Below, one piece after another: positions 18,021-27,688 of a DNA stretch of 64,000 nt. This DNA comes from Lactobacillus kitasatonis DSM 16761 = JCM 1039. GTDB lineage: Bacteria > Bacillota > Bacilli > Lactobacillales > Lactobacillaceae. The stretch's first letter is position 1. Every line of letters begins with the position of its first letter. Below the pieces are notes generated by a model, which saw only the letters and a program-made list of their open reading frames with translations, was not told where the DNA came from and ran no database searches. Both the position numbers and the translations under genes were made by a program. The stretch lies in NCBI RefSeq assembly GCF_000615285.1, contig NZ_BALU01000012.1:1-64000 (forward strand), read 5' to 3'.

Positions 18021-19346
18021 ATGCCGCAAAAAAGAAGAGTACCTAAGAGAATTGCCCAAACCGTATTGAATTCGCTCAAAGGTGGGGTAGTGCCACGAAT
18101 TGGTTTGCCTTATATCACAGTTGGACGTAAAGCTGAAATTGAAGCACTTTTACACGATGTCGACGTGATTCAAGAAGGCGGTGCTAGTTTCCGCTTTATC
18201 GTTGGACGTTATGGTTCCGGTAAAAGTTTTTTGTTACAAACGATCCGTAACTATGTCATGGATAGAAATTTCGTTGTAGTTGATGGCGACCTTTCTCCAG
18301 AAAGACGTCTGCAAGGTTCCAAAGGTCAGGGGCTTGCTACATATCGTGAACTAATTCAGAATTTATCTACAAAGACTAGACCAGAAGGCGGCGCTTTAAC
18401 GTTAATCCTAGATCGCTGGATCAATTCGGTTCAAACTCAAGTAGCTAGCGAAGGAATTTCTAGTGATGATCCTAAGTTTGAAGCAGCAGTTGATCAGAAA
18501 ATTTATGGCGTCATTTCATCATTAAATGAATTGGTCCATGGTTTTGACTTTGCCAAGCTTTTGAACATGTATTACCACGCTTATATGAGTGGTGATGATG
18601 AGACTAAGGCCAAAGTCATCAAGTGGTTTAGAGGTGAATATAGTCACAAGACCGAAGCTAAGAAAGAACTAGGCGTTGATATTATCATCTCTGACAGCGA
18701 CTGGTACGAATACTTGAAACTATTTGCGACCTTCTTTAGACAAGCTGGTTATGCTGGTTTGATGATCATGATCGATGAACTTGTTAATATTTACAAGGTT
18801 CCAAATGCCATCAGCCGTCAGTACAACTATGAAAAGATTTTGACTATGTACAACGATACCTTGCAGGGCAAAGCAAAGTACTTAGGCATTATTATGTGTG
18901 GTACGCCACAAGCAGTTGAAGACCGTCGTCGCGGAGTTTATTCATACGAAGCTTTACGCAGTCGACTTGCTTCAGGCAAATTCGCTCAAGAAGGAGCACG
19001 TGATATGTATGCGCCAGTAATTAAGCTTGAACCATTAACCGCTGAAGAAATGTTGATTTTGACTGAAAAACTAGCTGACATGCATGCCAATTTGTACGGT
19101 TATGAGCGTACGATTACTGATGATGATTTGGCTCAATTTATCAAGATTGAATATGCCCGTGTTGGAGCGGATACCAATATCACGCCACGTGAAATTATTC
19201 GTGACTTTATTGAGCTGCTCGACATTGTTTGGCAGAATCCTGATAGAAAGATCACTGATCTGCTTAACTCGAATCAATTCAGCTATACCAAGTCAGAGGC
19301 TGTTTCGGATAATGCGGAAAAGGATTATACCGAATTTAAGATTTAA
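18021..19346 (+). CDS. BrxD-like P-loop ATPase (DUF2791 family)
   Basis: A 441-residue ATP-binding protein beginning 4 bp after the TerB gene. Walker A is GRYGSGKS at residues 62-69, and LMIMIDEL is a Walker B-like strand. The N-terminal pattern VVPRIGLPYITVGR and the layout match the DUF2791/BrxD family, which also occurs in type 2 BREX phage-defence loci. No PglX methyltransferase, PglZ phosphatase or BrxC is present nearby, so this is not a standard BREX locus. The likely role is an ATPase loader or sensor that works with the adjacent TerB protein and helicase. Confidence 0.78.
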   Translation: MPQKRRVPKRIAQTVLNSLKGGVVPRIGLPYITVGRKAEIEALLHDVDVIQEGGASFRFIVGRYGSGKSFLLQTIRNYVMDRNFVVVDGDLSPERRLQGSKGQGLATYRELIQNLSTKTRPEGGALTLILDRWINSVQTQVASEGISSDDPKFEAAVDQKIYGVISSLNELVHGFDFAKLLNMYYHAYMSGDDETKAKVIKWFRGEYSHKTEAKKELGVDIIISDSDWYEYLKLFATFFRQAGYAGLMIMIDELVNIYKVPNAISRQYNYEKILTMYNDTLQGKAKYLGIIMCGTPQAVEDRRRGVYSYEALRSRLASGKFAQEGARDMYAPVIKLEPLTAEEMLILTEKLADMHANLYGYERTITDDDLAQFIKIEYARVGADTNITPREIIRDFIELLDIVWQNPDRKITDLLNSNQFSYTKSEAVSDNAEKDYTEFKI

Positions 19347-19357
19347 GGAAATGAACT

Positions 19358-21589
19358 ATGGACGTTTTTTCACATTATGCGCCATTTATTCAAGATTATA
19401 TCTATGAACATGGCTGGAAAAGTGTAAGACCAATTCAGGTTGCGGCGGCCGAAGAAATTTTTAACACCGATCATAATGTGCTATTGTCGGCTTCGACCGC
19501 GTCAGGCAAAACTGAAGCAGCCTTTTTCCCGATCTTGTCGGAAATTTATAATGAGCCAGAAGATTCAGTAAAAGTTCTGTATATTGCGCCACTTAAGGCT
19601 TTGATCAACGATCAATACGATCGTCTGACAGACTTATGCACAGATGTGGATATTCCAGTTTGGCGCTGGCATGGGGATGTAGCTCAAACACAAAAGCGCA
19701 AGCTACTCAAGCATCCTTCAGGTATTTTGCAGATTACGCCGGAATCGCTTGAAAGCTTTATGATCAATAAGCACATGGATATTCCGCGTCTTTTTGGTGG
19801 TCTAAAATATATTGTGGTTGATGAACTTCATTCATTCCTTAGAAGTGATCGTGGTGGACAAACATTTTGTTTAATTGAGCGTTTATCAAAACTAGCTAAT
19901 GTAAATCCACGGAGAATAGGCCTTTCGGCTACTGTTGGTAATTTAGAAGATGCCAGCAAGTTTTTGGGTGCTGGTTCAAACAGAAAAACTGTTACACCAA
20001 GGGTACAAAATGAACCACAGATTTGGCATTTATCTATGGAACATTTTTATAAAACAGATCCACAAGCAAGTTCCAGGGACTTTGATCCGAGCCAAATCGA
20101 ACCGAAAACTGATAAGGCACCAGAATTAGCTGACCCAGGAATTGGCTATATTTTTGAGCATACTCGTGGTAAAAAGTGTCTTGTTTTTACCAATAGTCGT
20201 GAAGAATGTGAAGCTGTTTGTCAGGAGCTCAGAGCATATTGTGCCTATAATCATGAGCCAGACCGCTTCATTATTCACCATGGTAATTTGTCTCCAGCCT
20301 TGCGTGAAACTGCAGAAGCCGCAATGAAAGATGATGATGTCTACATGACGACTTGTGCAACAGCTACGCTGGAACTTGGAATTGATATTGGCAAACTAGA
20401 ATCTGTTTTTCAGATTGACGCGCCATTTACTGTGTCTGGCTTTTTACAAAGAATGGGCCGGACAGGGCGCCGCAGTAATCCACCAGAGATGCACTTTGTC
20501 ATGCGCGAAGAACACCCTGAATCAAGAGCGATGTTGCCAGAACTGATTCCGTGGCCGCTACTTCAAGGGATTGCCTTGGTACAACTGTATGCGGAAGAAA
20601 AATGGGTGGAGCCACCTGAACCTAACCGTTTGCCATATAGTTTGCTCTATCATCAGACGATGAGTACGCTGGCTTCAAGCGGTGAAATGACGCCAGCTGA
20701 GCTTGCTTCACGGGTGTTAACTCTGTCATATTTTCACAACGTGAGCCAAGAAGATTATCGCGTTTTGCTCAAACACTTGCTTAAAACAGGTCACATTGAG
20801 TGGACTGAAAATGGTGGTCTGATGGTTGGTCTTGCCGGTGAACGAGTTGTGAATAACTTTAAATTTTACGCAGTTTTCCAAGAAAACGAGGAATTCAGTG
20901 TTCACGCTGGCAGCGAAGAATTAGGTACGATCGTTAAGCCACCTCCTGTAGGAGACAAGATTGCGATTGCTGGACGTGTATGGGTTGTCGAAGACGTGGA
21001 TATCAAGCGTCATCAAGTATATTGCCATGAAGTAAAGGGTAGAATTCCTGCCTACTTTGGGGATGTACCTGGAGATATTCAACCTAAAATTTTACAGAGA
21101 ATGAAAAAGGTACTTGCAGAAAAGACGATGTATCCATATTTGATGCAAAATGGTAAAGCTCGCTTGACGCAAGCTAGAGACACCGCTGCTTTAGCTGGTC
21201 TGCCAAAGAAAAATTTGATCAAGCTGGGCGGTAATATGTGGTGTCTTTTTCCATGGACTGGGACTTATGCATTTTTGGCACTAGAGCGATTAATTCGAAT
21301 TAAGTGCGGTAAAAAGTTAAATATCCGTGGCTTTAATTCATCTAGACCATACTTCATGTATTTTGCCATGGATGCTGATGAGCATGACTTCTGGCGCATT
21401 TTAGGCGAAGAAGCTGATAAAGACTTTGATCCGCTTGATCTGGTTTATCCAAACGAAGTACCAGGAATCGACAAGTACGATCAATATTTGCCAAAGAAAC
21501 TACTTAGAAAAGAATTTGCCTACAGTATTCTTGATATTAAAGAAATGAAACGCTGCGTTAAGCAAATGGTCGAAGACCATTTGGTATAA
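19358..21589 (+). CDS. Lhr/BrxHI-like superfamily II DEAD/DEAH-box helicase
   Basis: A 743-residue helicase with Walker A ASTASGKT (residues 45-52), the Walker B box VVDELHSF, motif III LSATVGN, and motif VI RMGRTGRRS. The large C-terminal region after the RecA folds (ending near VKQMVEDHLV) resembles that of Lhr-like helicases. Ribosome binding site TAAGGAAATGA sits just before the ATG, 11 bp after the ATPase gene. In BREX type 2 loci a similar helicase follows BrxD, which supports a functional pair. It probably moves on nucleic acid under control of the ATPase. Target unknown. Confidence 0.82.
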   Translation: MDVFSHYAPFIQDYIYEHGWKSVRPIQVAAAEEIFNTDHNVLLSASTASGKTEAAFFPILSEIYNEPEDSVKVLYIAPLKALINDQYDRLTDLCTDVDIPVWRWHGDVAQTQKRKLLKHPSGILQITPESLESFMINKHMDIPRLFGGLKYIVVDELHSFLRSDRGGQTFCLIERLSKLANVNPRRIGLSATVGNLEDASKFLGAGSNRKTVTPRVQNEPQIWHLSMEHFYKTDPQASSRDFDPSQIEPKTDKAPELADPGIGYIFEHTRGKKCLVFTNSREECEAVCQELRAYCAYNHEPDRFIIHHGNLSPALRETAEAAMKDDDVYMTTCATATLELGIDIGKLESVFQIDAPFTVSGFLQRMGRTGRRSNPPEMHFVMREEHPESRAMLPELIPWPLLQGIALVQLYAEEKWVEPPEPNRLPYSLLYHQTMSTLASSGEMTPAELASRVLTLSYFHNVSQEDYRVLLKHLLKTGHIEWTENGGLMVGLAGERVVNNFKFYAVFQENEEFSVHAGSEELGTIVKPPPVGDKIAIAGRVWVVEDVDIKRHQVYCHEVKGRIPAYFGDVPGDIQPKILQRMKKVLAEKTMYPYLMQNGKARLTQARDTAALAGLPKKNLIKLGGNMWCLFPWTGTYAFLALERLIRIKCGKKLNIRGFNSSRPYFMYFAMDADEHDFWRILGEEADKDFDPLDLVYPNEVPGIDKYDQYLPKKLLRKEFAYSILDIKEMKRCVKQMVEDHLV
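21580..21589 (+). promoter_or_regulatory. Extended -10 promoter inside the helicase 3' end
   Basis: TTTGGTATAATT at the end of the helicase gene (about 21580-21591) forms an extended -10 (TGG-TATAAT). It probably drives the small gene at 21621 separately from the cassette. Confidence 0.5.
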
Positions 21590-21620
21590 TTGTTAATAAA
21601 AAAGAAAAGAGTAGGTAAAA

Positions 21621-21998
21621 ATGGCTTTAAAAATTAATCAATCAGTTTCAAAAGATGCACAAGCAAGAACTTTATTAAAAGAACTTTTAAAGGTTCACCA
21701 AATCCACCAAGCATACAATGTGCGTGAATTAACCGATGTAGATGAACAAATTTTGGAAAAGGCATTTAATACCACACGGGAAATGATGCCTAGAATTTCT
21801 GCTAAGGAAATCAAGTTTGAAGACAAGAAGTGGGATTCATTGTTCAACTTCTTGATGGCTGAACAAATTTCATTTGCACGTGTGCTTACTAATGGTGATG
21901 ACAACTTGAACGAATATGTTCAAGCTAAGAACCAAACTCAACAAGCATATGCATTGGTTGAAACTGCAATCAACAATCTTGAAAACGAAAACAAATAA
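21621..21998 (+). CDS. Conserved hypothetical protein, 125 residues
   Basis: I do not recognise this family. It is a mostly helical, charged 125-residue protein without signal peptide or membrane segment (starts MALKINQSVSKDAQARTL, ends ETAINNLENENK). Codon choice is smooth and typical of highly expressed genes in this window. It follows the helicase by 31 bp but has a likely promoter of its own and a strong terminator, so membership of the TerB cassette is uncertain. Confidence 0.7.
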   Translation: MALKINQSVSKDAQARTLLKELLKVHQIHQAYNVRELTDVDEQILEKAFNTTREMMPRISAKEIKFEDKKWDSLFNFLMAEQISFARVLTNGDDNLNEYVQAKNQTQQAYALVETAINNLENENK

Positions 21999-22016
21999 TT
22001 AAAAGCAAATATATGC

Positions 22017-22057
22017 AAAGGTGCATAGAGGACATACGTCTATGCACCTTTATTTTT
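22017..22057 (+). terminator. Terminator before amt
   Basis: AAGGTGCATAGA / TCTATGCACCTT perfect 12-bp stem, 9-nt loop, T-rich tail. Confidence 0.92.
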
Positions 22058-22220
22058 TATAGAAAATTAATGACAAGAAGAAAAATGAGTGTATAATGAG
22101 AATTAAATTTTATCAAACCAATATTTTTTAATTAAGCATATATGCTGCAACATCAATGAAACAGTGTATATACCAATTTTAAATATTAGGACTAATCATT
22201 TCACTTTGAGGAGGAAAAAG

Positions 22221-23471
22221 ATGATTAATCAAACGAACACTCTATTTGTTTTTGTCGCTAGTGTTTTAGTTTTCTTTATGACACCTGGACTTGCTTTTTT
22301 CTATGGTGGCATGGTTTCAAAGAAGAATGCTGTGAACACGATGATTTCAGTATTCATGATTACAGGTGTCGCAATCGTTTTGTTTATTGTTTTTGGTTAT
22401 AACTTGGCTTTTGGTAAGGATGTTGGTGGAATATTTGGTTTGAGTAAAAGTGTCTTTTTAAACGGCTTTGATTTAAAGACGCTTTATTCCAAGGATTCAG
22501 GCATCACAATTTTGACCTATTTAATGTTTCAGATGATGTTCTCGATTATTACGCCGGCGTTGTTTGTTGGTGCGGTGGTCGGAAGAATGAAATTTAAATT
22601 TTTACTTGCATTTGTCGCAATTTGGTCGATCTTGATTTATTACCCAATGGTTCATATGGTTTGGACACCAGATGGAATTCTAGCCAAAACGGGGATGCTT
22701 GATTTTGCAGGTGGGACTGTAGTTCATATTACCGCCGGTATTACCGCCTTGTTTTTATCAATTTTTGTTGGTCCAAGAATTGATTTTGATCCAAATGGTG
22801 AGGTTAAGCATTATAACTTACCATGGGTTTTAATGGGAACCAGTATATTATGGATCGGTTGGTATGGCTTCAACGTTGGTTCTGCCTTAACTGTAAGCGA
22901 TGTAGCTACACAAGCGTTTTTAACTACAACTGTTGCAACTGGTACGTCATTTGTGGTTTGGATGTTTTTGGATATGTTTATTAAAGAAAAGACTACTATG
23001 ATTGGCCTCTGTACGGGTGCCTTGTGTGGATTAGTCGGTATTACGCCAGCAGCTGGCTATGTTACTGTGGCAGGAGCCTTTGCCATTGGTTTTATTTGTA
23101 CACTAGCCAGTTACGGCTTCATTCATGTGATTAAGCCAAAATTGAAGCTAGATGATCCACTTGATGTATTTGGCTGTCACGGCGTTTCAGGAATTGTAGG
23201 TTCGATTTTGACAGGATTATTTGCGACTAAGATTGTTAACCCGCAAATTGAAAATGGCTTGCTTTATGGTGGCGGGTTGCATTTGATTACAGCTCAGATT
23301 TTAGGAACTTTATTTACTATCATATTTGTAGGGATCATGACGACGATAATCGTTTTATTACTTAAAAAGATTATTCCAATTAGAGTATCAAAAGAAGATG
23401 AATTAATGGGGCTTGATTTAGCTGAGCACGGAGAGCAAGCAGATTACGGAATTGAATTTGAAGAAAAGTAG
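22221..23471 (+). CDS. amt: Ammonium transporter (Amt family)
   Basis: Eleven-helix ammonium channel of 416 residues. The ATG at 22221 follows GAGGAGGAAAAAG and gives MINQTNTLFVFVASVLVFF; further-upstream in-frame codons lack a ribosome binding site. Signature blocks include PGLAFFYGGMVSKKNAVNTM and the conserved histidine regions VVHITAGITALF and DVFGCHGVSGIVGS. A -10 TATAAT is near 22093. No GlnK/PII gene is adjacent, unlike in many bacteria, so control of this channel is not evident here. Confidence 0.93.
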   Translation: MINQTNTLFVFVASVLVFFMTPGLAFFYGGMVSKKNAVNTMISVFMITGVAIVLFIVFGYNLAFGKDVGGIFGLSKSVFLNGFDLKTLYSKDSGITILTYLMFQMMFSIITPALFVGAVVGRMKFKFLLAFVAIWSILIYYPMVHMVWTPDGILAKTGMLDFAGGTVVHITAGITALFLSIFVGPRIDFDPNGEVKHYNLPWVLMGTSILWIGWYGFNVGSALTVSDVATQAFLTTTVATGTSFVVWMFLDMFIKEKTTMIGLCTGALCGLVGITPAAGYVTVAGAFAIGFICTLASYGFIHVIKPKLKLDDPLDVFGCHGVSGIVGSILTGLFATKIVNPQIENGLLYGGGLHLITAQILGTLFTIIFVGIMTTIIVLLLKKIIPIRVSKEDELMGLDLAEHGEQADYGIEFEEK

Positions 23472-23522
23472 CCATATTATTTGTTATAATGAACTTACTG
23501 ATTATTAGTAAGAAGGATGAAA

Positions 23523-24281
23523 ATGATACATAACGAAACAATCGACACGCAATTAAATCACCGTTCTATTAGAAAATTTAAGGATCAAACTTTGACTAAA
23601 GAACAACTGGAAACTTTGTATTCTGTCTTTGGTCAAACTCCAACCAGCATGTTTATGCAAAATGCTAGCTTACTGCACGTTACCGATCATGAAGAAAAGA
23701 AGAGAATTCAAAAATTATGTAACCAAAAATATGTTGGTGCAGAAGGCGATTTGTTTATTTTTATCGTTGACTTGTATCGTAACCAACAAATTAGAAAGCA
23801 ACTTGACAAAGACGACGGCCGTGTTCACACGACTGATATCTTTTTCTAAGCGATGGAAGATACGCTGCTTGCTTTTCAAAATGTCGCTAATGCGGTAGAA
23901 AGTATGGGCTTAGGCTATGTGCCACTTGGTACGATTAACGATCATCCGTTGGATTTGCTTAAGACGCTTGATTTGCCTGAGTTGACTTTTCCAGTGTTGG
24001 GGATGCAAGTAGGTGTGCCTGATCAAAAGCCACAATTGAAGCCACGTTTGCCATACAAGTTCACTTGCTTTGAAGGCAAATACAATAAAGATTTCAATGT
24101 TAAGGAGCTTAAGGACTACGACCAAGTGGTCACTACTTATTACGATTTGCGGGATGCCAACCGCAGAATCGATTCTTTTACCAAGCAAATCACTGGTGAC
24201 AAGCTTAATAATCACGAAACTGATCGTGATCAATTACCAAAAGAACTTCACAAACAAGGTCTCTGTTTAGACTGGAAGTAG
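23523..24281 (+). pseudogene. NfsA-like nitroreductase/FMN reductase with internal stop
   Basis: Flavin-dependent NAD(P)H nitroreductase family, starting NETIDTQLNHRSIRKFKD. The frame is continuous from 23523 to 24281 (about 252 codons) except for a TAA at 23847-23849. Both sides are in the same frame, so this is a nonsense substitution, most simply CAA to TAA (expected IFFQAMEDTLLAFQN). The second part retains VESMGLGYVPLGTIN, where flavin binding is expected, so only this one change inactivates it. The start at 23523 follows AGAAGG at 23511-23516. Confidence 0.88.
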
Positions 24282-24404
24282 CAAAATAATTGACACTTTA
24301 TCTCTTTTCGTCAAATAGTTGACGTTTGTATATTTATTGGCTATTGCTTATAAGCCTAGTTGAAAAATATAATATATGCGTACATTGAAAGGAGATATAG
24401 GTTT

Positions 24405-24661
24405 ATGTTTAATGCTATTTTTGGATTTTGCTTATTTGGCTGTTAATCAATGGTATTTGGCTGTGGTTCAAACTTGATGACCAAAAGTTGCAAAAGACTT
24501 TCGCATGGATTAATGTAGTTGCCGTAATTGTCGGCTTCTGGGTATTCTATGGTGTAAGTCACCCAGCTGGTACATTAGCAACTTGGTTCTTAGTTGTTAA
24601 CTGGGTCAACGTGGTCATTGCCATTTTGCAATTCTACTTCGGTTATCGTAAAGCAAACTAA
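24405..24661 (+). pseudogene. Small membrane protein, frameshifted
   Basis: I do not recognise the family. The ATG at 24405 follows AAAGGAGATA and would encode MFNAIFGF before the frame is lost in the T run at 24426-24429. Adding one T continues the frame as LLIWLLINGIWLWFKLDD and gives an intact 85-residue protein with three hydrophobic segments ending YFGYRKAN. Preceded by a likely -10 (TATAAT near 24370) and followed by no clear terminator. Confidence 0.65.
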
Positions 24662-24831
24662 ATTTAAATAAACTAATAAATTAACTGAAAAACTAACACA
24701 CTATTATGAATAGAATGGAGTCTCCATAACCTATATAGTTTTTGTTGATTAAAATTCGTGAGTTCATCTCCTAGCATTTTTTGCCAACTGGCGCTAGTTT
24801 TGGTATAATTCTAGTGTTATGTGGTTGGTTC

Positions 24832-24904
24832 GCTGAATTAGCTCAGTTGGTAGAGCATCTCCCTCGTAAAGAGAAGGTCGCCAGTTCGACTCTGGCATTC
24901 AGCA
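24832..24904 (+). tRNA. tRNA-Thr (anticodon CGT)
   Basis: A 73-nt cloverleaf: acceptor GCTGAAT/ATTCAGC, D arm GCTC-GAGC, anticodon loop CTCGTAA, T arm GCCAG-TTCGACT-CTGGC, discriminator A. CCA is not encoded. An extended -10 (TGGTATAAT) lies at 24811-24819. Single tRNA. Confidence 0.92.
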
Positions 24905-24918
24905 CTCAGAGTACTAAC

Positions 24919-24977
24919 AAAAAAGGCCTGTAATGGAGCCCAATCGTAAAGATTGAGTATCCATGCAGGTCTTTTTT
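24919..24977 (+). terminator. tRNA-Thr terminator
   Basis: Long imperfect hairpin beginning GGCCTG and ending CAGGTC with an inner CAATC/GATTG stem, flanked by A6 and T6. Confidence 0.82.
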
Positions 24978-25019
24978 ATGTATGAAAGAAAACTGCTTAA
25001 CCGCGAAATATGTGGACTT

Positions 25020-25424
25020 TTATCTATTAAAACTAAGTAAACAAGGTGCGAAAAAGCGATCTTCGTCTAAACTAATTTCCGTAAACGATACATTATTAAC
25101 GGCCGCAATACCAGTGATATCAATGTGGAATAAGCCGGCCAGAATACCGCGAATGGTGAAGCTGTGACATACTACTAAAACCGTTTTACCAGCATCATTT
25201 TCTTTCAGGTCATGCATAAAACTATTGCAGCGATCAATCAAATCACCGTAACTTTCAGCACCCTTGTCATATTTAACGAAGTTGGGACTGAAAGTACCTC
25301 TAAAGTCAAAGGTATCAGGATATTTATCACGTAACGGTTGCGTTTCTTGACCTTACCAGTCCCCAAAATTCATTTCAGCTAGTCGCTTATCGACTTGAAT
25401 TGTTTTATTATCGTCAGTCAAAAT
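25020..25424 (-). pseudogene. Histidine phosphatase (phosphoglycerate mutase-like), 5' truncated
   Basis: C-terminal two-thirds of a histidine phosphatase/PhoE-like protein (about 135 codons). It retains IQVDKRLAEMNFGDW, then VVCHSFTIRGILAGLF with the second catalytic His, and ends LLSFNR. The RHG-containing N-terminus is missing. A TAA stop at 25353-25355 (reverse strand) replaces the Glu codon expected after FGDW. The 5' end abuts the 5'-truncated luciferase-like gene in the opposite direction, so a single deletion probably removed both starts and their shared promoter region. Confidence 0.8.
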
Positions 25425-26303
25425 TTGGGCTATCCTGATACACCAATCTCAGATATTTCTGATTTAGGCGATGTTGCCAAGCTTGCTGAAGATTTAGGCT
25501 TTTCAGCTTTATGGATTAGAGACGTGCCATTTTATGATCCTAATTTTGGTGATGTAGGACAAGGCCTCGATCCAATGGTAACCATGGGATATTTAGCAGC
25601 TAAGACTAAAAAGATCGTAATTGGAACTGCTGGTATGATTGCTCCTCTTAGAGAACCAATTCATCTTGCTAAGGCTGCTGTTTCCGCAAATGTTTTAACA
25701 AATAATCGTTTCATTTTAAGTATGTCATCCGGTGACAGACCTGTAGAACATCCTGCATTTAAGAAAAACTTTGAAAATCGTGCTGAAACGTTCCGCGAAT
25801 CATGGAAAATGATTCGTGAACTTGCGGACCCAGACAAGCCATTCCCAGTTTATAAAGGCAAGCAATATGGCGATCTATCAGGTGATATTGATTTTGTACC
25901 TAAGATGGATAAGGGCGTTAAATTACCAATGGTTGCTATCGGCCGAGCACGTCAAGAATTTGATTGGCTGGCTAATGAAGCCGATGCATGGATCTGGCAT
26001 GGCGTAAATCCCAACCTTACTGAAAAGATTGTTAAGGTAATCGAAGAGTTGAACAAGGACAATACTTGGCATCCCTTCGGTTATGCCAACTTCGTAGAAT
26101 TGCTTGACAATCCGGATGCCCCAGCTGAGCTTTACAACAACATCTATCTTCGTGGTGGTTCTAGATCAATCGCGGAATATTATCGTCAGCGAAAAGAATT
26201 AGGTTTGTCCCACGTAACTATTAACTTGAAGCCAACGAACAGACCATACGAAGATACTTTGAAAGATCTTGCAGAGAACGTTTTGGATAAGGTTAACAAT
26301 TAA
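25395..26303 (+). pseudogene. Luciferase-like monooxygenase (LLM), 5' truncated
   Basis: Flavin-dependent LLM-class oxidoreductase (F420/FMN TIM-barrel type). The frame is open from about 25395, but the first recognisable residues are QNLGYPDTPISDISDLG, so the usual N-terminal strand (about 10 residues) is missing. Downstream is complete: LGFSALWIRDVPF, GYLAAKTKKIVIGTAGM and RFILSMSSGDRPVEHP. There is no ribosome binding site or credible start; a TTG at 25395 is only a chance codon inside the old phosphatase. The junction lies near 25416-25424. Confidence 0.8.
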
Positions 26304-26364
26304 AATACTCCAAGTTGAGTTTGCTTTAAAATGATTAGTTAAAAGACAAGGTGAGTGAATAATT

Positions 26365-27059
26365 ATGACTAAGTTATTAATTATTGGTGCTACAAGTCAA
26401 ATTGCTATCCAAGCAGAGAATATGTTGTTAGATGATTCAGATGTTGAGATGACACTCTTTTTGAGACATCCCGAGAAGCCGGCTGATAAGTTCAAGAATC
26501 TGAAGGTAATTGTAGGGGATGCCACTAATTATGATGACGTCTATGCTGCACGTGATGGTCAAGATATAGTCTATGCAAGTTTAGCAGGCGACGTACAAGA
26601 AGAGGCTAAGACCATCGTTAAGGCAATGGATGATGCAGGCAAGAAGCGTCTTATCTGGACATCATCATTAGGTATTTACAATGAAATCCCAGGCGAGTTC
26701 GGTCGCTGGAACCAACAAGTATTAGGCGGCTACTGCCACAGATACCGTTTGGCTGCAGATGTAGTTGAAAAGAGTGATCTGGATACACTATTATTCGCCC
26801 TGCTTGGTTGACCAATTTAGATGAGGTAGACTACGAAACCGCTCACCGCAATGATCCATTTAAGGGGACCTAAGTTTCACGTAAGAGTGTGGCTGCCTAC
26901 GTGATTAGCTTAGTTAAGGATCCAGATAAAGATGTTCGAGATTCTGTCGGAGTTGATAAACCAGGAACAGAAGGTGATCGTCCACGTAAGTCAGTAATGC
27001 TTGCTAATGGCGGCTATGAACCTGACTTAAAAGAAGATATTAAAGTAAGATTTAAGTAA
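26365..27059 (+). pseudogene. NAD(P)-binding (NmrA/SDR-like) oxidoreductase, decayed
   Basis: Rossmann-fold NAD(P)H-binding family, starting MTKLLIIGATSQIAIQAENM. The glycine motif GATSQIA and the conserved RLIWTSSLGIYNEI are present. The frame is lost near 26784, where GGATACAC lacks one T; restoring it gives DLDYTIIRPAWLTNLDE. The restored frame then meets a TAA at 26871-26873 where Glu is expected (GTEVSRKSVAAYV). Beyond it the sequence is good to 27059. Total about 231 codons. Because it carries a substitution as well as an indel, this looks genuinely dead. Confidence 0.82.
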
Positions 27060-27094
27060 CCAAAGTAAAACTACGTAATTAATACAGCATACAT

Positions 27095-27131
27095 AAAAAG
27101 CGTTTAAACAAAAAGTTCAGACGCTTTTTTA
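27095..27131 (+). terminator. Terminator after the oxidoreductase pseudogene
   Basis: AAAAAGCGT / ACGCTTTTTT stem with a 17-nt loop and T6 tail. Confidence 0.7.
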
Positions 27132-27263
27132 ATATCGATGATAAACATCATAGTCACTTCTTTTCACACATTTATTATAGTCAGTTTTGTGAAGCTTTGC
27201 TCAAACTATGCCTTATAATGTAATTATGTATTGAAAATAGTAATAAAAAAGGAAAGCGATATT

Positions 27264-27659
27264 ATGCCACTTTGTCAATTATTTATTAATAAGGAACAAA
27301 ACAAATTCATGCTGATCAAAATGCCCGATGAGGTGACCCCAGGTAAGTATCAAAATTGGGCCAGTGAAAAGGAAAGAGAAAATAACATCCAAACCTTTAA
27401 CTTTTCGCAACAAATGCTTGATCGAATTGCTTTAAAATATGTGGATGATAGTCAAGCTCAGCCCTACGAAGCTAAGTATGTCTTAATGAAGGCACCAGAC
27501 GAGGAAGGATTGTTTGTTTCTAGTTTGGAACTTAGCATCAATGGGGATGAAAAGATGGATATCGTCAGAAATGGTCTACTGATTATTTTTGACGAAAACG
27601 AAGTAAAGCATTTCACTGAGATTTTGCAAGACGCATGGAATGAAGGCGGGATGCAATAA
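27264..27659 (+). CDS. Conserved hypothetical protein, 131 residues
   Basis: Family not recognised. The ATG at 27264 is chosen because GGAAAG at 27251-27256 lies 7 bp upstream; an earlier in-frame ATG has none. The protein is soluble and acidic (MPLCQLFINKEQNKFMLIK, ending WNEGGMQ) with no clear motif. It is followed within 29 bp by the glycosyltransferase gene, so they may share a transcript. Confidence 0.65.
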   Translation: MPLCQLFINKEQNKFMLIKMPDEVTPGKYQNWASEKERENNIQTFNFSQQMLDRIALKYVDDSQAQPYEAKYVLMKAPDEEGLFVSSLELSINGDEKMDIVRNGLLIIFDENEVKHFTEILQDAWNEGGMQ

Positions 27660-27688
27660 AAATATATAAGGGAGAAAAACGTTAATTA

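Noticed and set aside
18021-21589. Calling the locus a BREX system
   Set aside because: Only BrxD-like and BrxHI-like genes are present; PglX, PglZ, BrxA/B and BrxC are missing, so the label would overstate the evidence.
25395-25430. TTG at 25395 as the start of the luciferase-like gene
   Set aside because: It lies inside the phosphatase remnant and has no ribosome binding site; the family N-terminus is missing.
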